NCBI RefSeq assembly: GCF_000633395.1
Contig: NZ_AYMU01000033.1
Span: 1-64,000 of the forward strand
DNA from: Pseudomonas sp. PH1b
GTDB lineage: Bacteria > Pseudomonadota > Gammaproteobacteria > Pseudomonadales > Pseudomonadaceae
Length of the DNA stretch: 64,000 nucleotides
Direction: 5' to 3'
The position numbers and the translations under genes are program-made. The notes beneath the pieces are model-generated. The model saw only the letters and a program-made list of their open reading frames with translations, made no database searches and was not told the origin of the DNA. Of this stretch, positions 16,841 through 25,141 are shown piece by piece; within the stretch, counting starts at the first letter, position 1; the number at the start of each line of letters is the position of its first letter.

Positions 16841-17614
16841 ATGAAAAAATTGCTCGTCGCTTTCGCAGCCGTTGCCGCGTTCTCCGCGCACGCCGCCGAA
16901 ACCCTGACCGTGGCCGCCACACCGGTGCCCCATGCCGAGATCCTGGAATTCGTCAAACCGGCCCTGGCCAAAGAAGGCGTGGACCTGAAGGTCAAGGTCT
17001 TCACCGACTACGTGCAGCCCAATGTACAAGTGGCCGAGAAGCGCCTGGACGCCAACTTCTTCCAGCACCAGCCGTACCTGGATGAGTTCAACAAGGCCAA
17101 GGGCACCAAGCTGCTGAGCGTGGCCGGTGTGCACATCGAGCCCCTGGGCGCCTACTCCAGCAAGTACAAGCAACTCTCCGAACTGCCGGGCGGTGCCACC
17201 GTGGTGATCCCCAACGACGCCACCAACGGCGGCCGCGCGCTGCTGCTGCTGGACAAGGCCGGCCTGATCAAGCTCAAGGATTCGAACAACATCCTGGCCA
17301 CCGTCAAGGACATCACCGAGAACGCCAAGGACCTGAAGTTCCGTGAACTGGAAGCCGCCACCATCCCGCGCGTGCTGACCCAGGTCGACCTGGCGCTGAT
17401 CAACACCAACTACGCCCTGGAAGCCAAGCTGGACCCGTCCAAGGACGCCCTGGTGATCGAAGGCAAGGATTCGCCTTACGTGAACATCCTGGTGGCCCGT
17501 CCTGACGACAAGGACTCGGACGCCATGAAGAAACTGGTTACCGCCCTGCACAGCCCGGAAGTGAAGCAATTCATTCTCGAGAAGTACAAAGGCGCGATCG
17601 TTCCCGCGTTCTGA
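16841..17614 (+). CDS. metQ: Methionine-binding periplasmic protein MetQ
   Basis: A 257-residue binding protein of the NlpA/MetQ family. Residues 1-19 are a signal peptide ending AHA; there is no lipobox Cys, so unlike E. coli MetQ it is expected to be soluble in the periplasm. Family segments are VAATPVPHAEILEFVKP, VKVFTDYVQPNVQVAEKRLDANFFQHQPYLD, and the ligand-pocket region IPNDATNGGRALLLLDKAGLIKL and LINTNYALEAKLDP. AAGGAG precedes the ATG. Methionine is the likely ligand from family and operon context. Confidence 0.94.
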   Translation: MKKLLVAFAAVAAFSAHAAETLTVAATPVPHAEILEFVKPALAKEGVDLKVKVFTDYVQPNVQVAEKRLDANFFQHQPYLDEFNKAKGTKLLSVAGVHIEPLGAYSSKYKQLSELPGGATVVIPNDATNGGRALLLLDKAGLIKLKDSNNILATVKDITENAKDLKFRELEAATIPRVLTQVDLALINTNYALEAKLDPSKDALVIEGKDSPYVNILVARPDDKDSDAMKKLVTALHSPEVKQFILEKYKGAIVPAF

Positions 17615-17630
17615 TCGACCGACGCAATGC

Positions 17631-17658
17631 AAACGGGGCGCCTTTGGGCGCCCCGTTT
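17631..17658. terminator. Bidirectional terminator between metQ and senC
   Basis: AAACGGGGCGCC and GGCGCCCCGTTT form a perfect 12-bp stem with loop TTTG, flanked by T on both strands. It separates the convergent metQ and SCO1/SenC genes. Confidence 0.92.
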
Positions 17659-17681
17659 TGTTTGCTGCGGTGAAAACCGGG

Positions 17682-18317
17682 TTACTTGCGCTGCAGCATC
17701 ACCGGCAACTGGGCCACCAGCTTCTGGTTGTTCAGCGGCGCACGGATAAAGCCGCGCTGGGTGCCGTCCGGACCGATCACCGCCAGGTTGCCGCTGTGGT
17801 CCACGGTGTAGTTGGGCTTGCTGGTGTCTGCCGGAATGAAGGGGATGCTCACCGCGTTGGCAATCTTCTGCAGGTCTTCCACCGAGGAAGCGGTCAGGCC
17901 CTTGAAGTCCTTGTCGAAGTAGCCCAGGTACTGCTTGAGCTGCTGCGGCGTATCGCGGTTGGGGTCGACGCTGACCAGGATCACCTGCAGCTTGTCCACC
18001 GACTCCTTGGGCAGCTCGCTCTTGATCTGGCGCAGTTGGGCCAGGGTGGTAGGGCAGATGTCCGGGCAGAAGGTGTAGCCGAAGAACAGCAGCGACCACT
18101 TGCCCTTCAACTCATCGATCACCACGGGCTGGCCGTCCTGGTCGAGCATCTTCACCGCGGGCAACGTGCGGCTCTGGGGCAGCAGGATGATGCCGGCATC
18201 GATCAATGCGGTGGGGTCGCCCTGACCCTTGCCGGACAGTACTTTGTTGACGGTGAGCCCCAGGACCAGGGCCACCAGCGCAACGAGAATAAAGACGGTT
18301 TTCTGAGTTCGAGTCAT
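17682..18317 (-). CDS. senC: SCO1/SenC copper chaperone for cytochrome oxidase
   Basis: A 211-residue membrane-anchored thioredoxin-fold protein. The N-terminus is a single hydrophobic anchor (VFILVALVALVLGLTV). The copper site CPDICP in LLFFGYTFCPDICPTTLAQL and the distal His in YTVDHSGNLAVIGPDG are present. It delivers copper to the CuA centre of subunit II, encoded at the other end of this cluster. Its ATG overlaps the stop of the heme O synthase gene by four bases (ATGA). It is the last gene of the cox cluster. Confidence 0.94.
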   Translation of the reverse strand: MTRTQKTVFILVALVALVLGLTVNKVLSGKGQGDPTALIDAGIILLPQSRTLPAVKMLDQDGQPVVIDELKGKWSLLFFGYTFCPDICPTTLAQLRQIKSELPKESVDKLQVILVSVDPNRDTPQQLKQYLGYFDKDFKGLTASSVEDLQKIANAVSIPFIPADTSKPNYTVDHSGNLAVIGPDGTQRGFIRAPLNNQKLVAQLPVMLQRK

Positions 18318-19216
18318 AGGTTCAACAATAGGTAGTGGTCTACGAGCAGGGCGATGAACAGCAGGAACAAGTAATAAATAGAGTACTTGAAGGTGTTGAT
18401 CGCCGCGTGCGGCCGAGTGCCACGGTACAGCACCCAGGCCCATTGCAGGAAGCGCCCGCCCAGGGCCAGGGCGCAGACCAGGTACAGCACGCCGCTCATG
18501 TGGATGGCGTAGGGCAACAGGCTCACCGCCAGCAGGGCAAAGGTGTACAGCAGGATATGCACCTTGGTGTAGTGCTCGCCGTGGGTCACCGGCAGCATCG
18601 GAATATCGGCCTTGGCGTACTCCTCCTTGCGATGGATCGCCAGGGCCCAGAAGTGCGGTGGGGTCCAGGCGAAGATGATCAGCACCAGCAGCAACGGCTC
18701 GGCGCTCATGTGCCCGGTTGCGGCAACCCAGCCCAGCAGCGGCGGGGCGGCCCCGGCCAGGCCGCCGATGACGATGTTCTGCGGCGTCGCCCGCTTCAGG
18801 AAGCCGGTGTAGACCACCGCGTAGCCCAATAGCGAGGCCAGGGTCAGCCAGGCGGTCAGCGGATTGGTAAAGGCCAGCAGCAGGGCCTGCCCGAGCAGGG
18901 CCAGCACCAGGGCGAACCCCAGCGCTGCCGCCGGCGATACCCGCCCTTCGGCCAGCGGGCGCTTGTGGGTCCGGGCCATGACCGCGTCGATGCGCCGGTC
19001 CACCACGTGGTTGACCGCCGCCGCGCCTGCCGCGCACAGGCCAATGCCCAGGTTGCCGAACACCAGCACTGTCCAAGGCACCCCGGCGCGGGTGGCGAGG
19101 AACATGCCCACCAACGAGGTGATGAGCATCAGCACCACCACCTTGGGCTTGGTCAGCTCCAGGTAGTCACGCCAGATCGCCCGGGGGTGCGGGCGTTCGC
19201 CGATCAGAGTCGCCAT
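18314..19216 (-). CDS. cyoE: Protoheme IX farnesyltransferase (heme O synthase)
   Basis: A 300-residue multi-spanning membrane prenyltransferase of the UbiA family that converts heme b to heme O. The allylic-diphosphate site NHVVDRRIDAVMARTHKRP has the NxxxD/D pattern, and the second conserved loop is WTPPHFWALAIHRKEEYAKADIPMLPV. It is translationally linked to its neighbours: the 5' end overlaps the ctaA stop by 13 bp and the 3' end overlaps senC. With ctaA it supplies heme A for the aa3 oxidase. It could also serve a bo3 oxidase, which is not encoded here. Confidence 0.95.
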   Translation of the reverse strand: MATLIGERPHPRAIWRDYLELTKPKVVVLMLITSLVGMFLATRAGVPWTVLVFGNLGIGLCAAGAAAVNHVVDRRIDAVMARTHKRPLAEGRVSPAAALGFALVLALLGQALLLAFTNPLTAWLTLASLLGYAVVYTGFLKRATPQNIVIGGLAGAAPPLLGWVAATGHMSAEPLLLVLIIFAWTPPHFWALAIHRKEEYAKADIPMLPVTHGEHYTKVHILLYTFALLAVSLLPYAIHMSGVLYLVCALALGGRFLQWAWVLYRGTRPHAAINTFKYSIYYLFLLFIALLVDHYLLLNL

Positions 19217-20283
19217 GGCATCTCTCCTTTGATGGTGATGGGCCCTGCCATCTGTTTGCGCGGGCTGAGGCGCCAGCCCAGGGGCCGGCGAACCCGGGCC
19301 TGCACCAGGCTGGTACGAGCGTGGTAATTGACCAGCACCAGGGTCAACAGCAGTGCCGCGCCCCCGGCGTTGTGGGCCACCGCCACCGGCAGCGGCAGGT
19401 GGAACAGTACATTGCTCAGGCCCAGGCTGATTTGCGCACCCAGTGCCACCAGCACCAATCCTGCCAGGCGAGTCATGCCCACCTGCCGCAATTGCCAGGC
19501 CAGCCCCAGCAGCACCAGAGTCACCAGCACCGCGCCGACCCGGTGGGTCATGTGGATGGCGGTGCGGGCGTCACTGTCCAGCTGGCCGCCCAGATAGTTG
19601 GGGCCGATGTGCTGGGTCAGGTGAAAGCCGTTGGCAAAATCCATGTTCGGCCACCACTGGCCGTGGCAGGTCGGCAGGTCGATGCAGGCCACCGCGGCAT
19701 AGTTGGAACTGACCCAGCCGCCCAGGGCGATCTGCCCGATCACCAGCACCAGCCCTGCGGTGGCCCAGTACTGCAGGCGGCGCGGCACGATCAGCGCCGG
19801 CAGCACCCCGGACAATCGCAGGGTCAGCAGGAACAGCAGGCTCAGGGTGGCAAAGCCGCCCAGCAGGTGCGCGGTGACCACCTGCGGCCAGAGCTTCAGG
19901 GTCACCGTCCACATGCCGAAGGCCGCTTGGGCGAACACCACCGCCAGGAGGAACAGCGGCAACTTCAGCGGCTGCCCAGGATGCTGGCGATGGGTCCAGG
20001 CGCGGGCGGCCAGGAGCACGATCAGCAGTCCCAGGGTGCCGGCAAAGTAGCGGTGAATCATCTCGTTCCAGCCCTTGTGGGCCTCCACCGGTGCGTCGGG
20101 GAAGTGCAGCTCGGCATGGGCCAGTTGGGCTTCGCTTTTCGGTACGCTGATAAAGCCGTAGCAACCGGGCCAGTCCGGGCAGCCCAGGCCGGCGTGGGTC
20201 AGCCGGGTGTAGGCGCCAAGCAGCACCACGATCAGCGCCAGCAAGGTGGCAAACAGCGCGAGGCGAAATCCAGGTTTGGCCAT
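19204..20283 (-). CDS. ctaA: Heme A synthase (CtaA/COX15)
   Basis: A 359-residue membrane protein that oxidises heme O to heme A. The sequence shows about eight hydrophobic helices with conserved His-bearing segments: GAYTRLTHAGLGCPDWPGCYGF near the N-terminus, WNEMIHRYFAGTLG, VVTAHLLGG, a pair of cysteines in VACIDLPTCHGQW, AIHMTHRVGAVLV and the C-terminal VAHNAGGA. The last 13 bp overlap cyoE. It corresponds to PA0112. Confidence 0.94.
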   Translation of the reverse strand: MAKPGFRLALFATLLALIVVLLGAYTRLTHAGLGCPDWPGCYGFISVPKSEAQLAHAELHFPDAPVEAHKGWNEMIHRYFAGTLGLLIVLLAARAWTHRQHPGQPLKLPLFLLAVVFAQAAFGMWTVTLKLWPQVVTAHLLGGFATLSLLFLLTLRLSGVLPALIVPRRLQYWATAGLVLVIGQIALGGWVSSNYAAVACIDLPTCHGQWWPNMDFANGFHLTQHIGPNYLGGQLDSDARTAIHMTHRVGAVLVTLVLLGLAWQLRQVGMTRLAGLVLVALGAQISLGLSNVLFHLPLPVAVAHNAGGAALLLTLVLVNYHARTSLVQARVRRPLGWRLSPRKQMAGPITIKGEMPWRL

Positions 20284-20293
20284 GACGTTGCCC

Positions 20294-20884
20294 CTATCCG
20301 ATGTTCGACAGTTTCAGCAGGTGGCGCAGGTCGTTGAGCAGGTCCTTGCCCTTGACCCGGGCGTCGTAACGCAGCACCAGGTTGCTGTGGGGATCGACGA
20401 TCCACAGCTGCGGTGCGTCCTTGTCGTTGGCCAGCTTGGCAAAGGTTGCAAGGTCCAGCGGATAGCGTTGCAGCTGCGGATACTCGCGCTGCAGCTTGGC
20501 CTCGTACTCGGCACTCAGGGGCTCGGCGCTGGCCAGGGCGTGACTGGCCCGCGAGGCATCGCGGCCCAGGGCCACCTGGATCTGCCGCGCCAGGTACACC
20601 AGCTGCTGGCAATCCACCGAGCAGCCCTTGGGCGCGGTGACCAGGATCTGCCAGCGCTCCTCCTCGGACTGCACGCCAATGTCGGCGCGGGTCTGGCCAT
20701 TGCCGATCATCTCGCCGTGATAGCTGCGGCTTTCCGGTACCCAGAACTGCAGCTTGTACATGCCGGTGGCGAGGATCATCGGGCCGATCACCATCAACAG
20801 GATGAGGATCAGCTGCCAGCGCCCGCGACGCCGGTTGGGCGTTGGGGTGTCAGAGATGCTGGGTGGATTCATGGCCGTTCCCAT
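20294..20884 (-). CDS. Conserved membrane-anchored protein of the cox cluster (PA0111-like)
   Basis: A 196-residue protein with one N-terminal transmembrane segment (WQLILILLMVIGPMILATGM) and a periplasmic remainder of about 145 residues. It contains APKGCSVDCQQLVYLARQIQVALGRDASRA and ends DAPQLWIVDPHSNLVLRYDA..DLLNDLRHLLKLS, which resembles the layout of SCO-like thioredoxin folds; the CSVDC pair could bind metal but this is speculative. The ATG at 20884 is preferred because GGGAG lies 8 nt upstream. Its start lies inside the end of the SURF1 gene. Probably a cox assembly factor. Confidence 0.85.
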   Translation of the reverse strand: MGTAMNPPSISDTPTPNRRRGRWQLILILLMVIGPMILATGMYKLQFWVPESRSYHGEMIGNGQTRADIGVQSEEERWQILVTAPKGCSVDCQQLVYLARQIQVALGRDASRASHALASAEPLSAEYEAKLQREYPQLQRYPLDLATFAKLANDKDAPQLWIVDPHSNLVLRYDARVKGKDLLNDLRHLLKLSNIG

Positions 20885-21590
20885 GGCGTTTCTCCCGCGT
20901 GTTGTGCCAACCGAAATAGAGGTAGAGAGCGAACAGCGCCAGGGCCATGGAAAACCATTGCACCGCGTAGGCCTGGTGTTTTTCCGGGCCCATGGCGACC
21001 ACTGGCCACTCGGTCAGGTAGGCGCCGGGACCGGATTCCTGGCGCACTTCATAGTCGAAGCCGCTGCGCCCCAGCTCGGCCCATAGCGCCTGGGGCGCCA
21101 CGGCCGTGATCAGCCGCGGCCAGCGGGCTCCAGTGGGGTCGGCATGCAGCTGGAACGCCGCTCCCGGAGAAACGTAGACCCAGGCATCCAGGCTCAGGCT
21201 CTGCTCTGGAGTGTTGAAGCGGGGTGGCGTGCGACGGTCGGGCCAGGGCAGCCAGCCACGATTGACCAACAGCCAGCGGCCGCTGGCCTGATCAAGAAAG
21301 GGTTGCAGCAGCTCGACCCCGACCTTGCCGCCGTGCATGCGGTTGTCCAGCAACAGGCTGTGCTCAGCATCGAAATGACCGTGCAGGCGTACCCGGCGAA
21401 AAGCCGGATCCGCGGCGCTCAGCAGCTCGAACAGCGGCACCGGTTCAGCCCCGCGACGCTCGGCGTAGCTGCTCAGCAACTGGCGCTTCTGCTCGCCACG
21501 CCCCAGTTGCCAGAACCCCAGGGAGACCAGTACCGGCAGCAGCAACAGCACCACCAGGGTCGGCACGAGTCCCGGCCGGAAGCCTTTCAT
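20850..21590 (-). CDS. SURF1 family cytochrome oxidase assembly protein
   Basis: A 246-residue protein with the SURF1 layout of two terminal transmembrane helices (LVPTLVVLLLLPVLVSLGFWQLGRGEQKR at the start and AYAVQWFSMALALFALYLYFGWHNTREKR at the end) around a periplasmic domain with RVRLHGHFDAEHSLLLDNRMHGGKVG and WLLVNRGWLPW. SURF1 proteins help insert heme a into subunit I. The ATG giving MKGFRPGLVP is used; a much longer in-frame extension would cross the DUF2909 and coxC genes and is not real. Equivalent to PA0110. Confidence 0.93.
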   Translation of the reverse strand: MKGFRPGLVPTLVVLLLLPVLVSLGFWQLGRGEQKRQLLSSYAERRGAEPVPLFELLSAADPAFRRVRLHGHFDAEHSLLLDNRMHGGKVGVELLQPFLDQASGRWLLVNRGWLPWPDRRTPPRFNTPEQSLSLDAWVYVSPGAAFQLHADPTGARWPRLITAVAPQALWAELGRSGFDYEVRQESGPGAYLTEWPVVAMGPEKHQAYAVQWFSMALALFALYLYFGWHNTREKRHGNGHESTQHL

Positions 21591-21660
21591 GGGCGGCCCA
21601 TAAAACTGGGAAATCGACTCGCTATACTGATGTTCATCGCGTCTCCCCCGGAGTCTCACC

Positions 21661-21864
21661 ATGCTCAAAGCAGCCATCGTCCTGATGCTGATTGCCACGG
21701 TTGTCAGCCTGTTCAGCGGCCTGTTCTTTCTGGTCAAGGACGACAGCCAATCCAAGCGCCTGGTGACTGCATTAAGTGTTCGGGTAGGCCTGGCCGCGAT
21801 CACCGTCGGCCTGATCGCCTGGGGTTTCTTCAGCGGCCAATTGGTTTCCCACGCTCCCTGGTAA
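21661..21864 (+). CDS. Twin-transmembrane small protein (DUF2909)
   Basis: A 67-residue protein with two hydrophobic helices (AAIVLMLIATVVSLFSGLFFLV and VRVGLAAITVGLIAWGFFSG) joined by a short charged loop KDDSQSKRL, typical of DUF2909. It is encoded on the opposite strand to the rest of the cox cluster, between coxC and SURF1, ending 7 bp from the coxC stop. A TATACT hexamer at 21623-21628 is a candidate -10. PAO1 has the same arrangement (PA0109). Its link to the oxidase is by position only. Confidence 0.88.
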   Translation: MLKAAIVLMLIATVVSLFSGLFFLVKDDSQSKRLVTALSVRVGLAAITVGLIAWGFFSGQLVSHAPW

Positions 21865-21871
21865 GCGCTCC

Positions 21872-22759
21872 TCAGAGCACGTAGACAAAGACGAACAACC
21901 CGATCCAGACCACGTCGACGAAGTGCCAGTACCAGCTCGCGGCCTCGAAGCCGAACTGGTGATCGGCGTCGAAGTGCCCGCGCATGATGCGCACCAGCAT
22001 CACGAACAGGATCAGCGTGCCAATGGTCACGTGGGCACCGTGGAAGCCGGTGAGCATGAAGAAGGTGGCGCCGTAGATCCCCGAGCCCAGGGTTAGGCCC
22101 AGCTCGTGATAGGCGTGGATATATTCCTCGGCCTGGAAGCCGAGGAAGGCACAGCCCAGCAGCACCGTCAGCGCCAGCCAGATTTTCAAGGCGCCACGAT
22201 GGCCTTTCTTCAGTGCGTGGTGGGCGATGGTCACGGTGACACTGGAACTCACCAGCAACACGGTATTGAGCAGCGGCAAGCCCCAGGGACTGATGGTGCC
22301 CTTGGGCGATGGAAAGAGTTTCGGATCGGGGTTGTTGAGCAGGGGCCAGACGAACTCGAAGTTCGGCCAAAGCATGTGGGCGATGCCCTTGTGCCCCTCA
22401 CCGCCCAGCCAGGGCCCGGACAGGTGCCGCACATAGAACAGCGCGCCGAAGAAGGCCATGAAGAACATCACTTCGGAAAAGATGAACCAGCTCATGCCCC
22501 AGCGGAACGAGCGATCGAGCTGGGCGCTGTAGAGCCCGGCGCGGCTTTCCTTGACCACCGCGCCGAACCAGCCGAAGAGCATGTAGGCCAGCAACAGGCT
22601 GCCGACGAAGAAGATCAGCGGGCCATGGGATTCGGGGCGCGCGGCCTTGAGGTCGTTGAACCAGGTTGCCAGGCCGAATACGGTGACAAACATGCCCACC
22701 GTCGCGATGATCGGCCACTTGCTCTGGGCGGGAACGTAATAGTGCTCATGAGTCGCCAT
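21872..22759 (-). CDS. coxC: Cytochrome c oxidase subunit III
   Basis: A 295-residue membrane protein of the COX3 family with about seven helices. Recognisable segments are HEHYYVPAQSKWPI at the start, GMSWFIFSEVMFFMAFFGALFYVRHL, the VTIAHHALKKGHR region, AEEYIHAYHELGLTLGSGIYGATFFMLTGFHGAHVTIGT, and the C-terminal FGFEAASWYWHFVDVVWIGLFVFVY. It lies downstream of ctaG and upstream of the SURF1 gene in the minus-strand order coxB-ctaD-ctaG-coxC. Confidence 0.97.
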   Translation of the reverse strand: MATHEHYYVPAQSKWPIIATVGMFVTVFGLATWFNDLKAARPESHGPLIFFVGSLLLAYMLFGWFGAVVKESRAGLYSAQLDRSFRWGMSWFIFSEVMFFMAFFGALFYVRHLSGPWLGGEGHKGIAHMLWPNFEFVWPLLNNPDPKLFPSPKGTISPWGLPLLNTVLLVSSSVTVTIAHHALKKGHRGALKIWLALTVLLGCAFLGFQAEEYIHAYHELGLTLGSGIYGATFFMLTGFHGAHVTIGTLILFVMLVRIMRGHFDADHQFGFEAASWYWHFVDVVWIGLFVFVYVL

Positions 22760-22794
22760 TTATTGTTCTCCTTATTCGGTCACGCTTGAACGCC

Positions 22795-23352
22795 TTAGCC
22801 ACCCGTCTTGGCGCTGACCGCCACCGGTGGATGACGCGCGGTGATATCGAACAGCGTGTAAGCCAGCGTCAGGTGCTTCACATCCTTGGGCATGTCGCGG
22901 TCAACGATGAAACGCACCGGCATCTCGATCTTCTCGCCGGGCTGCAGCACTTGCTGGGTGAAGCAGAAGCATTCGGTCTTGTGGAAGTACATCGCCGCAC
23001 TGCTGGGGGAAATACTCGGGATCGCCTGGGCGCTCATCGGGTGATTGCTGGGGTTGCGGGCGATGAAGATCATCTCGTTGACCGCCCCCGGATGGACCAC
23101 GATGTCATCGGACTTGGGGTAGAACTCCCAGACCATGTCGATGGCGTTGGTGGACAGGAACTGCACCCGCACCTGGCGCGAGACATCGACCTGCTGCTGC
23201 GCGTCCTGGTACTGCCCGCCGGTCTTGCCGTTGATGCCCAGGGCCTTGCACATCACGTCGTAGATCGGCACCAGGGCAAAACCGAAGACAAACATCGCCA
23301 CCACCACCAGCAACAGGCGGGTGACCAGCTTCTTCAACGAAATATCGGCCAT
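22795..23352 (-). CDS. ctaG: Cytochrome c oxidase assembly protein CtaG (Cox11)
   Basis: A 185-residue protein with one N-terminal transmembrane helix (LLLVVVAMFVFGFALVPIYDVMCKALGI) and a periplasmic immunoglobulin-like domain. The copper-binding motif is FHKTECFCFTQQVL, with the paired cysteines of Cox11. It delivers copper to the CuB site of subunit I. It lies between ctaD and coxC, separated from ctaD by an intergenic stretch containing a REP pair. Confidence 0.96.
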   Translation of the reverse strand: MADISLKKLVTRLLLVVVAMFVFGFALVPIYDVMCKALGINGKTGGQYQDAQQQVDVSRQVRVQFLSTNAIDMVWEFYPKSDDIVVHPGAVNEMIFIARNPSNHPMSAQAIPSISPSSAAMYFHKTECFCFTQQVLQPGEKIEMPVRFIVDRDMPKDVKHLTLAYTLFDITARHPPVAVSAKTGG

Positions 23353-23372
23353 CTCAAGCCCCTCCCGAAGCC

Positions 23373-23453
23373 GTAGGAGCTGGCTTGCCAGCGAACCGGG
23401 CGACGCCTTCCAGCGCCTGGCCCGACGCCTTCGCCAGCAAGCTGGCTCCTACA
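23373..23453. repeat. Inverted REP pair inside the cox operon
   Basis: GTAGGAGCTGGCTTGCCAGC (from 23373) and the reverse-oriented TTCGCCAGCAAGCTGGCTCC (from 23430) flank a short internal stretch. The pair lies in the 111-bp gap between ctaD and ctaG, both on the minus strand. Confidence 0.88.
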
Positions 23454-23463
23454 GCACAGCTGT

Positions 23464-25059
23464 TCATTTCACTTCCGGCGGGGTGACGAAGGTGTGATAC
23501 GGCGCCGGCGAGGGAATGCTCCACTCCAGCCCTTCGGCACCTTCCCACGGCTTGGCCGGGGCCGGTTTGCCGCCACGAATGCACTTGATAACGATGAACA
23601 GGAAGAAGATCTGCGTCGCACCAAAGGTGAAGGCGCCGATGGAGGACACCATGTTGAAGTCGGCGAACTGCAGGTTGTAGTCCGGGATCCGCCGCGGCAT
23701 GCCGGCCAGGCCGACGAAGTGCATGGGGAAGAAGGCCATGTTCATGCCGACGAAGGACAGCCAGAAATGCAGCTTGCCCAGGGTTTCGTCGTACATGTGC
23801 CCGGTCCACTTGGGCAGCCAGTAATAGGCCGAGGCAAAGATCCCGAAGATCGCCCCGGGCACCAGCACGTAGTGGAAGTGCGCCACCACGAAGTAGGTGT
23901 CCTGGTACTGGAAGTCCGCCGGGGCAATGGCCAGCATCAGCCCGGAAAAGCCGCCGATGGTGAACAGGATGACGAAGGCCACGGCGAACAGCATGGGCGT
24001 CTCGAAGGTCAGCGAGCCCTGCCACATGGTGCTCACCCAGTTGAACACCTTGACCCCGGTGGGCACGGCGATCAGCAGGGTGGCGTACATGAAGAACAGC
24101 TCGCCCACCAGCGGGATGCCCACTACGAACATGTGGTGCGCCCAGACGATGAACGACAGGAAGGCGATGGCCCCGGTGGCGTAGACCATCGAGGTGTAGC
24201 CGAACAGCGGCTTGCGGCTGAAGGTCGGGATGATCGAGCTGACGGCGCCGAACGCCGGCAGGATCATGATGTACACCTCGGGGTGGCCGAAGAACCAGAA
24301 CACGTGCTGGAACAGCACCGGATCACCACCGCCGGCGGCACTGAAGAAGCTGGTGCCGAAGTGGATGTCCATCAGCATCATGGTCACCACACCGGCCAGC
24401 ACCGGCATCACCGCGATCAGCAGGAAGGCGGTGATCAGCCAGGTCCAGACGAACAGCGGCATCTTCATCAGGGTCATGCCCGGGGCCCGCAGGTTGAGGA
24501 TGGTGGCGATCACGTTGATCGCCCCCATGATCGAGCTGATGCCCATCAGGTGAATGGCGAAGATGAAGAAGGTCACGCTTTCCGGGGCGTAGGTGGTGGA
24601 CAGCGGGGCGTAGAAGGTCCAGCCGAAGTTCGGCCCGCCGCCGGGCATGAACAGGGTCGAGACCAGCAGCAGGAAGGCCGCCGGCAACAGCCAGAAGCTG
24701 AAGTTGTTCATCCGTGGCAGGGCCATGTCCGGCGCGCCGATCATCAACGGGATCATCCAGTTGGCCAGGCCGACGAAGGCCGGCATCACCGCGCCGAAGA
24801 CCATCACCAGGCCGTGCATGGTGGTCATCTGGTTGAAGAATGCCGGCTCGACGATCTGCAGCCCGGGCTGGAACAGCTCGGCGCGGATCACCATGGCGAA
24901 GGAGCCGCCCAGCAGGAACATGCAGAAGCTGAACCACAGGTACAGGGTGCCGATGTCCTTGTGGTTGGTGGTCAGCACCCAGCGCATCAGGCCCTTGGCC
25001 GGGCCGTGGGCGTGGTCGTCATGGCCGGCGTGGCCGTGGTCATCGATCACAGCACTCAT
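23464..25059 (-). CDS. ctaD: Cytochrome c oxidase subunit I (aa3 type)
   Basis: A 531-residue heme-copper oxidase catalytic subunit with twelve expected helices. Diagnostic sites are WFFGHPEVYIMILPAFG (CuB His and the cross-linked His-Tyr pair), VWAHHMFVVGIP (the two CuB His), and VAHFHYVLVPGAIFG (heme ligands). The N-terminal His-rich segment DDHGHAGHDDHAHGPAKG precedes the first helix. The sequence NTHKD-type loop appears as LTTNHKDIGTLYLWFS. It is the core of the aa3 oxidase encoded with coxB and coxC. Confidence 0.98.
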   Translation of the reverse strand: MSAVIDDHGHAGHDDHAHGPAKGLMRWVLTTNHKDIGTLYLWFSFCMFLLGGSFAMVIRAELFQPGLQIVEPAFFNQMTTMHGLVMVFGAVMPAFVGLANWMIPLMIGAPDMALPRMNNFSFWLLPAAFLLLVSTLFMPGGGPNFGWTFYAPLSTTYAPESVTFFIFAIHLMGISSIMGAINVIATILNLRAPGMTLMKMPLFVWTWLITAFLLIAVMPVLAGVVTMMLMDIHFGTSFFSAAGGGDPVLFQHVFWFFGHPEVYIMILPAFGAVSSIIPTFSRKPLFGYTSMVYATGAIAFLSFIVWAHHMFVVGIPLVGELFFMYATLLIAVPTGVKVFNWVSTMWQGSLTFETPMLFAVAFVILFTIGGFSGLMLAIAPADFQYQDTYFVVAHFHYVLVPGAIFGIFASAYYWLPKWTGHMYDETLGKLHFWLSFVGMNMAFFPMHFVGLAGMPRRIPDYNLQFADFNMVSSIGAFTFGATQIFFLFIVIKCIRGGKPAPAKPWEGAEGLEWSIPSPAPYHTFVTPPEVK

Positions 25060-25141
25060 GTCCTGTCTCCTGCGAGCGAATGGACTGGATGATCGGCGGC
25101 GGCGCGCCGCGACCGGTTGCGCAAATACCCGATAGGCCGGC

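Noticed and set aside
20850..22370. A 506-residue extended form of the SURF1 protein
   Set aside because: The extension runs through the DUF2909 gene and much of coxC; the SURF1 family start is at 21590.
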